A stretch of DNA of 64,000 bases from JAUASW01 sp036880965 (GTDB lineage: Bacteria > Pseudomonadota > Gammaproteobacteria > Burkholderiales > Burkholderiaceae_C), in assembly GCF_036880965.1 (NCBI RefSeq), contig NZ_JBAJMV010000005.1, positions 434,001 through 498,000 of the forward strand. Reading direction: 5' to 3'. Within the stretch, counting starts at the first letter, position 1. Every line of letters starts with the position of its first letter. Below, piece after piece: positions 16,982-23,773 of the stretch. Position numbers and translations under genes: made by a program. Below the pieces are notes generated by a model. That model was not told the DNA's origin, did no database searches, and saw nothing but the letters and a program-made list of their open reading frames with translations.

Positions 16982-17686
16982 ATGGACATGCGAGCGTTCG
17001 ACGTGCCGCGCTACCTGTCGGTCCTGCCGCTGTTCAGCGACCTGAGCCCCGCCGAGCGGGAGCGTCTGGCGCAGGGTTGCAGCATGCGCCGGCTGAGTCG
17101 GGGCGACCTGGTGTTTCGCGTGGGCGAGCCTTGCGAGGAGTTCCACGTCACGGTGCTCGGCCAGATCAAGCTGTTCGCGATCTCGCCCGCCGGGCAGGAG
17201 AAAGTGATCGAGCTGGTCGGCCCCGGCCACAGCTTCGCCGAGGCGCTGATGTTCACCGACAAGCCTTACATCATCAATGCGCAGGCGCTCACCGACAGCC
17301 TGGTGCTGAGCGTGGGCAAGGCCGCCGTGGTGGCCGAGATCGAGCAAGACCCGCGTTTTGCCATGCGCATGCTGGCCGGCATTTCGCGCCGCCTGCATGG
17401 CCTGGTGCACGACGTCCAGGCCTATGCACTGCACAGCGGCATGCAGCGGGTGATCGGCTACCTGCTGCGCGACCAGCAGCCGCAGGACTGCGTCAGCGGT
17501 GACATGCTGACGGTCTCGCTGCCGGTCAGCAAGGCCACGGTGGCATCGCGCCTGAGCCTCACGCCGGAGTACTTCTCGCGTGTGCTGCATGAGCTCGAAG
17601 CGGCGGGCCTGATCGAGGTCGACCGGCGCGACATCCGCATCCTCGACGTGCGGCGCCTGGAGCGCTACCCCTCGACGCCGGCCTGA
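16982..17686 (+). CDS. Crp/Fnr-family regulator, Dnr/Nnr-type
   Basis: The protein has 234 residues: an N-terminal cyclic-nucleotide-binding-like domain, a long dimer helix (GISRRLHGLVHDVQAYAL) and a C-terminal winged helix with TVASRLSLTPEYFSRVLHEL as recognition region. It lacks the N-terminal four-cysteine cluster of FNR/ANR, so it is not an oxygen-sensing Fe-S protein; the Dnr/NnrR group that senses NO through haem is the best fit. The start is fixed by GAGGAG seven bases upstream. It lies between the nor and nir operons and is the obvious activator of both. Confidence 0.85.
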   Translation: MDMRAFDVPRYLSVLPLFSDLSPAERERLAQGCSMRRLSRGDLVFRVGEPCEEFHVTVLGQIKLFAISPAGQEKVIELVGPGHSFAEALMFTDKPYIINAQALTDSLVLSVGKAAVVAEIEQDPRFAMRMLAGISRRLHGLVHDVQAYALHSGMQRVIGYLLRDQQPQDCVSGDMLTVSLPVSKATVASRLSLTPEYFSRVLHELEAAGLIEVDRRDIRILDVRRLERYPSTPA

Positions 17687-17690
17687 GCAT

Positions 17691-18317
17691 TCACGGCAAG
17701 GGCTGCCAGCGGCGGATGTCCATGAGGCGCGGCGGCTCGGCGCTGTCGAGCGCCAGCACCAGGCGGCCTCCGCGCTCGATCAGCCGCGCCTGCGCGATAT
17801 CGACCGCGGGCAGTACGGCAATCGGCCTTCGCACGTTCAGGTGCACGACCACGGCGTCGGGGCCTTGCTGGCCGAGCAGCCAGTCTTCGCGGCCCAGCTG
17901 GCGCAACTGGCTCAATGGTCTTGCCAACGGCGTGCGGCGCAGGCCCAGGTAGCCCGGTTCGGCCAGGCCTTCGCCCATGCGGTAGTCATGCACCAGGCCG
18001 CGGTAGAGCGGCTCGGCGGCCGGGTCCAGCGAGATTTCCCAGAGCTCGGCCAGACCTTCGAGCAGCACGGCCACGCTGCGACGCGAGGGCAGCGACAGCA
18101 GGGCCCGCACCGAGCCTGTGCGGCCCTGAGCGTCCGCCACCGGCCAGCGCTTGAGCAGGCGGCCTTCGCTGTCGCTGAGGCTCAACTGCCCTGGCTGCGC
18201 AAGCAAAAGAAAACCGGCCACGCCGAGGCTCGGCGGGCCGGTCGTGGGCTGCGCCTGCAAGGGCAGGGCAGCACAGGCCAGCAGCTGGCAGAGCCGCCGC
18301 CGGCCGAGGCTTGTCAC
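17691..18317 (-). CDS. Short NirF-like (cytochrome d1-type propeller) protein
   Basis: This 208-residue protein starts with GTG, overlapping the stop of the preceding cytochrome gene (GTGA). The N-terminus (RRRLCQLLACAALPLQAQ) looks like a signal peptide or lipoprotein signal with a possible lipobox LLAC. The rest shows repeated propeller-blade patterns, with a segment WPVADAQGRTGSVRALLSLP resembling NirF. NirF is normally close to 400 residues, so this has about half the propeller. Heme d1 biosynthesis genes (nirE, nirJ, nirD/L/G/H) are not next to it. It may be a reduced NirF or a dedicated NirS partner; function is uncertain. Confidence 0.55.
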   Translation of the reverse strand: MTSLGRRRLCQLLACAALPLQAQPTTGPPSLGVAGFLLLAQPGQLSLSDSEGRLLKRWPVADAQGRTGSVRALLSLPSRRSVAVLLEGLAELWEISLDPAAEPLYRGLVHDYRMGEGLAEPGYLGLRRTPLARPLSQLRQLGREDWLLGQQGPDAVVVHLNVRRPIAVLPAVDIAQARLIERGGRLVLALDSAEPPRLMDIRRWQPLP

Positions 18318-18622
18318 TGCTTGAGTATCCAGATGAGCGAGTCCTTCAGGTCGCCATCGGCGATCTTGTCGGCACCGTTGGGCGGCATCGGAATCGGACC
18401 GAACACGCCCTTGCCGCCGGAGCGCACCTTCTGGCTCAGCGCGGCCACCGGGTCCTGGCCCTTGTACTTGGCAGCGATGTCCTTGAAGGACGGCCCGACC
18501 AGCTTCTTGTCCTTGGCATGGCAGGCCATGCAGCCCCCCTTGGTCAGGGCCTCCTCTGGCGTGGCCGCAGCGGCAGGCATGGCCAGGCCGAGGGCGGTCA
18601 CCAGCAACAGCATTGCTTTCAT
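18314..18622 (-). CDS. Cytochrome c551-like electron donor to NirS
   Basis: This is a 102-residue periplasmic class I cytochrome. It has a signal peptide (MKAMLLLVTALGLAMPAAA), the haem site CMACH (residues 31-35) and a methionine ligand in GPIPMPPN. That matches cytochrome c551/NirM or NirC-type donors of electrons to cytochrome cd1 nitrite reductase. The start is set by GGAGAC six bases upstream; longer frames run into nirS. It is second in the nirS operon, 16 bases after the nirS stop, and overlaps the next gene. Confidence 0.87.
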   Translation of the reverse strand: MKAMLLLVTALGLAMPAAAATPEEALTKGGCMACHAKDKKLVGPSFKDIAAKYKGQDPVAALSQKVRSGGKGVFGPIPMPPNGADKIADGDLKDSLIWILKQ

Positions 18623-18638
18623 CGATGTCTCCTTCCGA

Positions 18639-20366
18639 TCAATACACGTCGTGTTGGGTGTTGTAGACATTGAACTTGCCGGTCGGCGTGATCAGGCGCG
18701 GGTCCTTGATCACGGTCTTGAGCTTCAAGGTCTTGTCGTCCACCACCACGATCGCGCTCTGCTTGTCCTTGGCCGACCAGACCGAGAACCAGACTTCGTC
18801 GCCCGCCTTGTTGTATTCGGGCTGGACCACGCGCTTGGCGCCGTCGTCCTTCAGGCCCGCCCACTCGGCGATAGGCAGCACCTTGTAGCCCTTGTCGAGC
18901 GCGTTGATGTCGAACACGGCCACCGACTGCGAGATCGCTGCATCGGGGTTCAGCGGCGTGTCCGAGTACAGGTGCTTGGACTTCGGGTGCGTCTTGATGA
19001 ACAGCGCGCCGCCGCCCTGGCCCTTGATCTGCGCCACTTCCTTGAACGCGTACTGCTTGTGCTTGACCGGGTCGGTGGCGACCAGCGAGATGGCTTCGTC
19101 ACCCAGGTGGCCCGTGCTCCAGACCGGCCCGAACTTCGGGTGGATGAAGTTGGCGCCGCGGCCCGGGTGCGGGATCTTGCTCACTTCCACCAGCTTCACC
19201 AGCTTGTCTTCCTTGGCGTCGACCACGGCAATCTTGTTGCTCTGGTTGGCGGCCACCATGAAATAGCGCTTGGAGCTGTCCCAGCCGCCGTCGTGCAGGA
19301 AGCGGGCGGTGCCGATCTCGGTGGTCTTGAGCGCATTCAGGTCGGTGTAGTCGACCATCAGCGTCTTGCCGGTCTCCTTCACGTTGACAATGAACTCGGG
19401 CCGGAAGTGGCTGGCCACGATGGAGGCCACGCGCGGCTCGGGGTGGTACTCCTGCTTGTCCACGGTGTTGCCGCGGGTGGAGACGATCTTCAGCGGCTCC
19501 AGCGTGTCGCCCTTCATGATCACGTACTGCGGCGGCCAGTAGGAGCCGGCGATCACCAGCTTGTCCTCATAGCCCTTGTACTTGCTGGCCTCGACCGAGC
19601 GGGCCTCCAGGCCGACGCGGATCTCGGCCACGTTGTCGGGCTTCTCCATCCACAGGTCGATCATGTTGACCTTGGCATCGCGGCCGATCACGAACAGGTA
19701 GCGGCCCGAGGCCGAGGTGCGCGAGATGTGCACCGCATAGCCGGTCTTGACGATGCTGATGATCTGCTTGGTGTCGCCGTCGATCAGGGCCACCTCACCG
19801 GTGTCGCGCAGCGTGGTCGAGAAGATGTTCTCGATGTTGTAGCTGTTCATCTTCCTGGTCGGGCGTTTCTCGGGCGGCACCAGCACCTTCCAGGTGCCCT
19901 TCATGTCGGCCATGCCGAACTCGGGTGGCGTGGGGGCGTCATGCTGGATGTAGCGCGCCATCAGGTCGACCTGCTGCTCGCTCATCTCGCCCGAGGTCTG
20001 CCAGTTGGGCATGCCGGCCGGCGAGCCGTAGGCGATGAAGACCTTCAGGTAGTCGGTGCCCTTGCCGACGGTGATGTCGGGCGTCAGCGGCTTGCCCGTG
20101 GCGCCCTTGCGCAGCACGCCATGGCAGCCGGCGCAGCGCTCGAAATAGATCTTGCGTGCGGCGTCGAACTCGGCCTGCGTCATCGGCGGTGCCTTGGGGT
20201 TGGTGCTTTGCACCATGGGCACGTCGGTGAGAGCGGACGGCGCAGCGTGGTACTTGACGTCGCCTGGGCTGACGTCCTTCTTCTCCTGGGCCAGCGCGGC
20301 CAGCGGCAGGGCGGCCAGCAGCAATGCCAGGCGGGTGAGCCGGCGGGTGGTGGGGATGCGCTTCAT
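18639..20366 (-). CDS. nirS: Cytochrome cd1 nitrite reductase NirS
   Basis: A 575-residue periplasmic enzyme that reduces nitrite to NO. It has a signal peptide (residues about 1-26), an N-terminal cytochrome c domain with CAGCH (residues 78-82), and an eight-bladed d1 propeller rich in DxxT/VxVVDD repeats, including AVDAKEDKLVKL-type blades. The start (MKRIP) has GGAG seven bases ahead; the longer frame beginning at 20450 would include the FNR box and is rejected. It leads the operon nirS-cytochrome c-NirF-like. It depends on heme d1 made by genes not in this window. Confidence 0.96.
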   Translation of the reverse strand: MKRIPTTRRLTRLALLLAALPLAALAQEKKDVSPGDVKYHAAPSALTDVPMVQSTNPKAPPMTQAEFDAARKIYFERCAGCHGVLRKGATGKPLTPDITVGKGTDYLKVFIAYGSPAGMPNWQTSGEMSEQQVDLMARYIQHDAPTPPEFGMADMKGTWKVLVPPEKRPTRKMNSYNIENIFSTTLRDTGEVALIDGDTKQIISIVKTGYAVHISRTSASGRYLFVIGRDAKVNMIDLWMEKPDNVAEIRVGLEARSVEASKYKGYEDKLVIAGSYWPPQYVIMKGDTLEPLKIVSTRGNTVDKQEYHPEPRVASIVASHFRPEFIVNVKETGKTLMVDYTDLNALKTTEIGTARFLHDGGWDSSKRYFMVAANQSNKIAVVDAKEDKLVKLVEVSKIPHPGRGANFIHPKFGPVWSTGHLGDEAISLVATDPVKHKQYAFKEVAQIKGQGGGALFIKTHPKSKHLYSDTPLNPDAAISQSVAVFDINALDKGYKVLPIAEWAGLKDDGAKRVVQPEYNKAGDEVWFSVWSAKDKQSAIVVVDDKTLKLKTVIKDPRLITPTGKFNVYNTQHDVY

Positions 20367-20436
20367 GACGAACTCCTTGCTCGTGGTTTGTTCTTGGTGC
20401 TGGCTGCATGGTCCCGCCATGCGCGGGGTCAAGTCC

Positions 20437-20450
20437 TTGAACTGGTTCAA
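20437..20450 (-). promoter_or_regulatory. FNR/Dnr box before nirS
   Basis: TTGAA-CTGG-TTCAA is a near-perfect dyad (the outer TTGAA/TTCAA arms pair exactly). Its centre is about 77 bp before nirS, so transcription from about 20402 would fit a class II site. Confidence 0.7.
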
Positions 20451-20486
20451 GGTCTTGCGCGCTGGCCGGGCTGTGCTGCGGCGAAC

Positions 20487-20500
20487 ACGAACTGGATCAA
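20487..20500 (+). promoter_or_regulatory. Second FNR-like site, facing the TonB receptor gene
   Basis: ACGAA-CTGG-ATCAA has a perfect right half and a weak left half. Centred at 20493.5 it could support a start near 20535, 26 bases before the receptor gene. It shares the CTGG core with the nirS box. Confidence 0.4.
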
Positions 20501-20560
20501 GGCGACGCGCGCCCGACTCCGGGATGCTTGATCTCAGTCACACAGCCATGGAGCAAGCAA

Positions 20561-22534
20561 GTGAAGAACAAGATGCATCGCGGATTCCCACCGAGCCTGC
20601 TGAGCCTGGCGCTGGCCGCCAGCGGCGGCGCCTGGGCCGAGGCCGAACCGGTGCCGGTGCCCGCACCCGCGCCTGAACAACTGCCTATGGTCGTGGTCTC
20701 GGCCACCCGCCACGCCATGCTGCTGGTGGACGCGCCGGCGGCCATCAGCGTGGTCAGCGCCCAGCAGATCGCCGCACGCGGCGCCGACAACGTGCTGGAA
20801 GCGGTGCGCGGCGAGACCGGCGTTTCCGTCTTCGGCCGCACCATCAGCGGCCGCAAGACGCTCAGCCTGCGGGGCATGGATGCGCGGCACACGCTGATCC
20901 TGGTGGACGGCAAGCGCATCGGCGCGAGCGATGGCGTCATCGGCCACAGCGACTTCCAGATCGACTGGCTGAACATGGGCGACGTGGACCGCATCGAGGT
21001 GCTGCGCGGGCCGCTCTCGGTGCTCTATGGCGCCGAGGCCCTGGGTGGCGTGGTGCAGCTGTTCAGCAAGGCACCGGCGCGCCAATGGGAGGGCAGTGCG
21101 CTGCTGGAGGGCTCGCAGGCCGCAGGCGACCGGGGTGGCGACGGGCGTCGCGCCGCGGTGCGCCTGTCCGGCCCGCTGAGTGAACAGCTGCGTGGCACGC
21201 TGAGTGCGTCGGACAGCCGGCGCGATGCGGTGGTGTCGCCGCTGGATGCCCGCATCTCCGACATCGAGGGCCGGCACAAGAAGGAAGCCAGCCTGCGCCT
21301 GCAATGGGAGCCGCTGCGCGATCAGGTGTTCGACCTCGAGCACCGCGCCGGCCGCGAGGACCGCGAGGCCTTCGCCGTCGAGAAGAGCGGCAAGAAGCGC
21401 GTCTATGAGTCCGACACCGACATCCGGCGCGAACACACGAGCTTCGGCTGGAGCGCCGATTGGGGCGGGGCGAACGAATGGCGCAGCCTTTTGCGCTACT
21501 ACCAGAGCCGCTTCGAGATGCAGAACAGCCGCGGCAACGGCGTCACGGCGCTGCGCCCGAACACCCTGCTTGATCGGGTGCTGGAAACGCAGGCTTCGAT
21601 GCGCTGGGACGCCGCGCAGCTGCTGAGTGCCGGCGCCGAGCTGCGCAGCGAGCGGCTCGACAACGTCGGCCTGCCCGGTGGGAGCAGCAGTGCCAGCCAT
21701 CGCTCGCTGCATCTGCAGGACGAGATCGAGCTGGCGCGCTCGCTGACCCTGACCGCCGGCCTGCGCCATGACCATCACGAACGTTTCGGCAGCCACCTGA
21801 GCCCGCGGCTCTATGCCGTCTGGCATCCGGCCGAGGGCTGGACGCTCAAGGGTGGCTACTCGACCGGCTTCAAGCCACCGACCCTCAAGCAGATCACGCC
21901 GGGCTACCAGGAGGACGAGGGCCCTTACACCTATGTGTCGCAGCCGGCCCTGCGCCCCGAGACCAACCGGGCGCAGGAGCTGGGCCTGGGCTTCGAGCGC
22001 GGCGGCCGGTCGGTGCAGCTGATGGTGTTCGACAACCGGCTGCGCGACCTGATCGTGCCGCAGCTCATCGGCATCGTCGCGGGCCGCCAGACCTATCGCT
22101 TCGAGAACATCGACCGCGCGCACCTGCGTGGCGCCGAGCTCAGCGGCCGCAGCGAGCTGGGCGGAGGGTTCTCGGCGCAACTCGGCTATCAGTACCTCGA
22201 TGCCAGGGATGGCAATGGCCAGCGCCTTGAGAAGCGGCCGCGTCACAGCCTGGGTGCGGCGCTGGATTGGGCCAGCGGGCCCTGGCGCGCCGGCCTGCGC
22301 GTCGATCGGGTCATGGACCAGACCATCGCCAGCCCGGTCGTCGGCCAGGCACCATTGCCCCTGCCAGACCTGACCCAGATCAGTGCCCAGCTGTCTCGCA
22401 AGCTGAGCCGGCAACTGGACTTGAGCCTGGGCGTCAACAATGCCGGAAACACCATCCTCGCCCAGAAGAGCCCGCTGTTCACCTGGGCCGAAGCGCCGCG
22501 CACCTGGCGCCTGAGCCTGCGCGGCCAGTGGTGA
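20561..22534 (+). CDS. TonB-dependent outer-membrane receptor
   Basis: The protein has 657 residues from a GTG start that has GGAG seven bases upstream; a nearby ATG at 20573 is also possible. A signal peptide (LLSLALAASGGAWA) is followed by a TonB box (MVVVSATR), a plug domain with IEVLRGPLSVLYGAEALGG and a 22-strand barrel ending in an aromatic-type final strand (WRLSLRGQW). It resembles CirA/FepA-type receptors, so the ligand is probably a catecholate-like or metal complex. Its promoter region is shared with nirS and includes FNR-like sites, hinting at iron, haem or copper supply during denitrification. Confidence 0.87.
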   Translation: MKNKMHRGFPPSLLSLALAASGGAWAEAEPVPVPAPAPEQLPMVVVSATRHAMLLVDAPAAISVVSAQQIAARGADNVLEAVRGETGVSVFGRTISGRKTLSLRGMDARHTLILVDGKRIGASDGVIGHSDFQIDWLNMGDVDRIEVLRGPLSVLYGAEALGGVVQLFSKAPARQWEGSALLEGSQAAGDRGGDGRRAAVRLSGPLSEQLRGTLSASDSRRDAVVSPLDARISDIEGRHKKEASLRLQWEPLRDQVFDLEHRAGREDREAFAVEKSGKKRVYESDTDIRREHTSFGWSADWGGANEWRSLLRYYQSRFEMQNSRGNGVTALRPNTLLDRVLETQASMRWDAAQLLSAGAELRSERLDNVGLPGGSSSASHRSLHLQDEIELARSLTLTAGLRHDHHERFGSHLSPRLYAVWHPAEGWTLKGGYSTGFKPPTLKQITPGYQEDEGPYTYVSQPALRPETNRAQELGLGFERGGRSVQLMVFDNRLRDLIVPQLIGIVAGRQTYRFENIDRAHLRGAELSGRSELGGGFSAQLGYQYLDARDGNGQRLEKRPRHSLGAALDWASGPWRAGLRVDRVMDQTIASPVVGQAPLPLPDLTQISAQLSRKLSRQLDLSLGVNNAGNTILAQKSPLFTWAEAPRTWRLSLRGQW

Positions 22535-22589
22535 ACATCGCCGCCAGGCCGGCGGCACTTTGAGGGCATGGCCGCGAGCCAATGAAAAA

Positions 22590-22611
22590 GGGCCTGACTT
22601 GCGTCAGGCCC
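22590..22611. terminator. Bidirectional rho-independent terminator
   Basis: GGGCCTGAC-TTGC-GTCAGGCCC is a perfect 9-bp stem. On the minus strand it is followed by TTTTT and would end the tRNA-Thr transcript. On the plus strand a looser T-rich run (TTCTTGCTGTTTT) follows, ending the receptor gene. Confidence 0.85.
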
Positions 22612-22623
22612 TTCTTGCTGTTT

Positions 22624-22699
22624 TGGTGCCGGAGAGATGAATCGAACACCCGACCTTCTCATTACGAATGAGCTGCTCTACCGACTGAGCTACACCGGC
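22624..22699 (-). tRNA. tRNA-Thr (anticodon CGT)
   Basis: This 76-nt cloverleaf with an encoded CCA end lies on the minus strand. D stem GCTC/GAGC, anticodon loop TTCGTAA with CGT, TTCGATT T-loop. It closely matches enterobacterial thrW-type tRNA. One acceptor mismatch (sixth pair) is seen. Confidence 0.93.
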
Positions 22700-22737
22700 T
22701 TTTCGAAGCAGCACTTCTGCGCCGCTGCGAGCCCGCG

Positions 22738-22767
22738 ACTATAGCAGAGATTTTCAGCCCTTCGCAA
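22738..22767 (-). promoter_or_regulatory. Sigma-70 promoter for tRNA-Thr, inside the end of fbp
   Basis: TTGCGA, 18 bases, TATAGT on the minus strand. The start would be near 22731, leaving a 32-base leader before the tRNA. The -35 overlaps the last codons of fbp. Confidence 0.6.
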
Positions 22768-23773
22768 GCGCTTCGAGGTGATAGCTGGTGACGCGCTCGA
22801 CTTCGTTCTTGGAACCCAGCACCACCGCCACACGCTCATGCAGCAGCGTGGGCTGCAGGTCGAGGATGCGCTCGCGTGCATTGGTGGCCGCGCCGCCGGC
22901 CTGCTCGACCAGGAAGGCCATGGGGTTGGCTTCGTACATCAGGCGCAGCTTGCCGGCCTTGTTGGGCTCGCGCTTGTCCCAGGGGTAGAGGAATACGCCA
23001 CCGCGGGTCAGGATGCGATGCACGTCGGCCACCATGGCGGCGATCCAGCGCATGTTGAAGTCTTTGCCGCGCGGGCCGGTGCTGCCGGCCAGGCATTCGT
23101 CGATATAGCGCGTGACCGGTTCGTCCCAGTGGCGCATGTTCGACATGTTGATCGCGAACTCCTTGGTGTCCTCCGGGATCTTCACCTCTTCCTGCGTCAG
23201 CACGAAGCTGCCTTGCTCGCGGTCCAGCGTGAACATGGCGACGCCGTCGCCCAGGGTCAGCACCAGCGTGGTCTGCGGGCCGTAGATGCAATAGCCGGCC
23301 GCCACCTGCTGCTTGCCGGGCTGCAGGAAATCTTCCTCGCCGACGCCGCGGTGGTTCGTGACCTTGCGCAGCACCGAGAAGATGGTGCCGATGGACACAT
23401 TCACGTCGATGTTGGACGAGCCGTCGAGCGGATCGAACAGCAAGAGGTATTCGCCCTGCGGATAGCGGTTCGGCACCACATAGATGCCTTCCATCTCTTC
23501 CGAGGCCATGGCCGCCAAGTGGCCGCCCCATTCATTGGCTTCGATCAGCACCTCGTTGGCGATGATGTCCAGCTTCTTCTGGATCTCGCCCTGCACGTTC
23601 TCGCTGTGGGCCGTGCCCAGCACATCACCCAGCGCGCCCTTGTTGACGCTGATGGAGATGCGCTTGCAGGCGCGCGCCACGATCTCGATCAGCAGCCGCA
23701 GCTCCTGCGGAATGTGGCCGTGCTGGCGCTGCTGTTCGATCAGGTACTGCGTGAGGCTGACGCGGCGGGTCAT
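22754..23773 (-). CDS. fbp: Fructose-1,6-bisphosphatase class I
   Basis: A 339-residue cytoplasmic gluconeogenic enzyme converting fructose 1,6-bisphosphate to fructose 6-phosphate. The metal-binding and catalytic segment LFDPLDGSSNIDVNVSIGT (residues about 115-133) and ASEEMEGIY are intact, and the substrate-binding NMRWIAAMVADVHRIL and GGVFLYPWD follow. The start makes an ATGA overlap with pepN; a long upstream extension in this frame runs inside pepN and is spurious. The tRNA-Thr gene lies just downstream. Confidence 0.95.
   Translation of the reverse strand: MTRRVSLTQYLIEQQRQHGHIPQELRLLIEIVARACKRISISVNKGALGDVLGTAHSENVQGEIQKKLDIIANEVLIEANEWGGHLAAMASEEMEGIYVVPNRYPQGEYLLLFDPLDGSSNIDVNVSIGTIFSVLRKVTNHRGVGEEDFLQPGKQQVAAGYCIYGPQTTLVLTLGDGVAMFTLDREQGSFVLTQEEVKIPEDTKEFAINMSNMRHWDEPVTRYIDECLAGSTGPRGKDFNMRWIAAMVADVHRILTRGGVFLYPWDKREPNKAGKLRLMYEANPMAFLVEQAGGAATNARERILDLQPTLLHERVAVVLGSKNEVERVTSYHLEALAKG

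Noticed and set aside
17841..20531. Long open frame of about 900 codons opposite nirS
   Set aside because: It is antisense to nirS and the cytochrome gene, has no family motifs, and is a common shadow in GC-rich DNA.
20528..20541. TTGATCTCAGTCAC, possible third FNR site
   Set aside because: It is too near the receptor start codon for a class II site and has a poor right half, so it was not listed as a feature.
20534..22582. Open frame opposite the TonB receptor gene
   Set aside because: Composition is alanine, glutamine and arginine rich without motifs; the receptor gene is clearly real.
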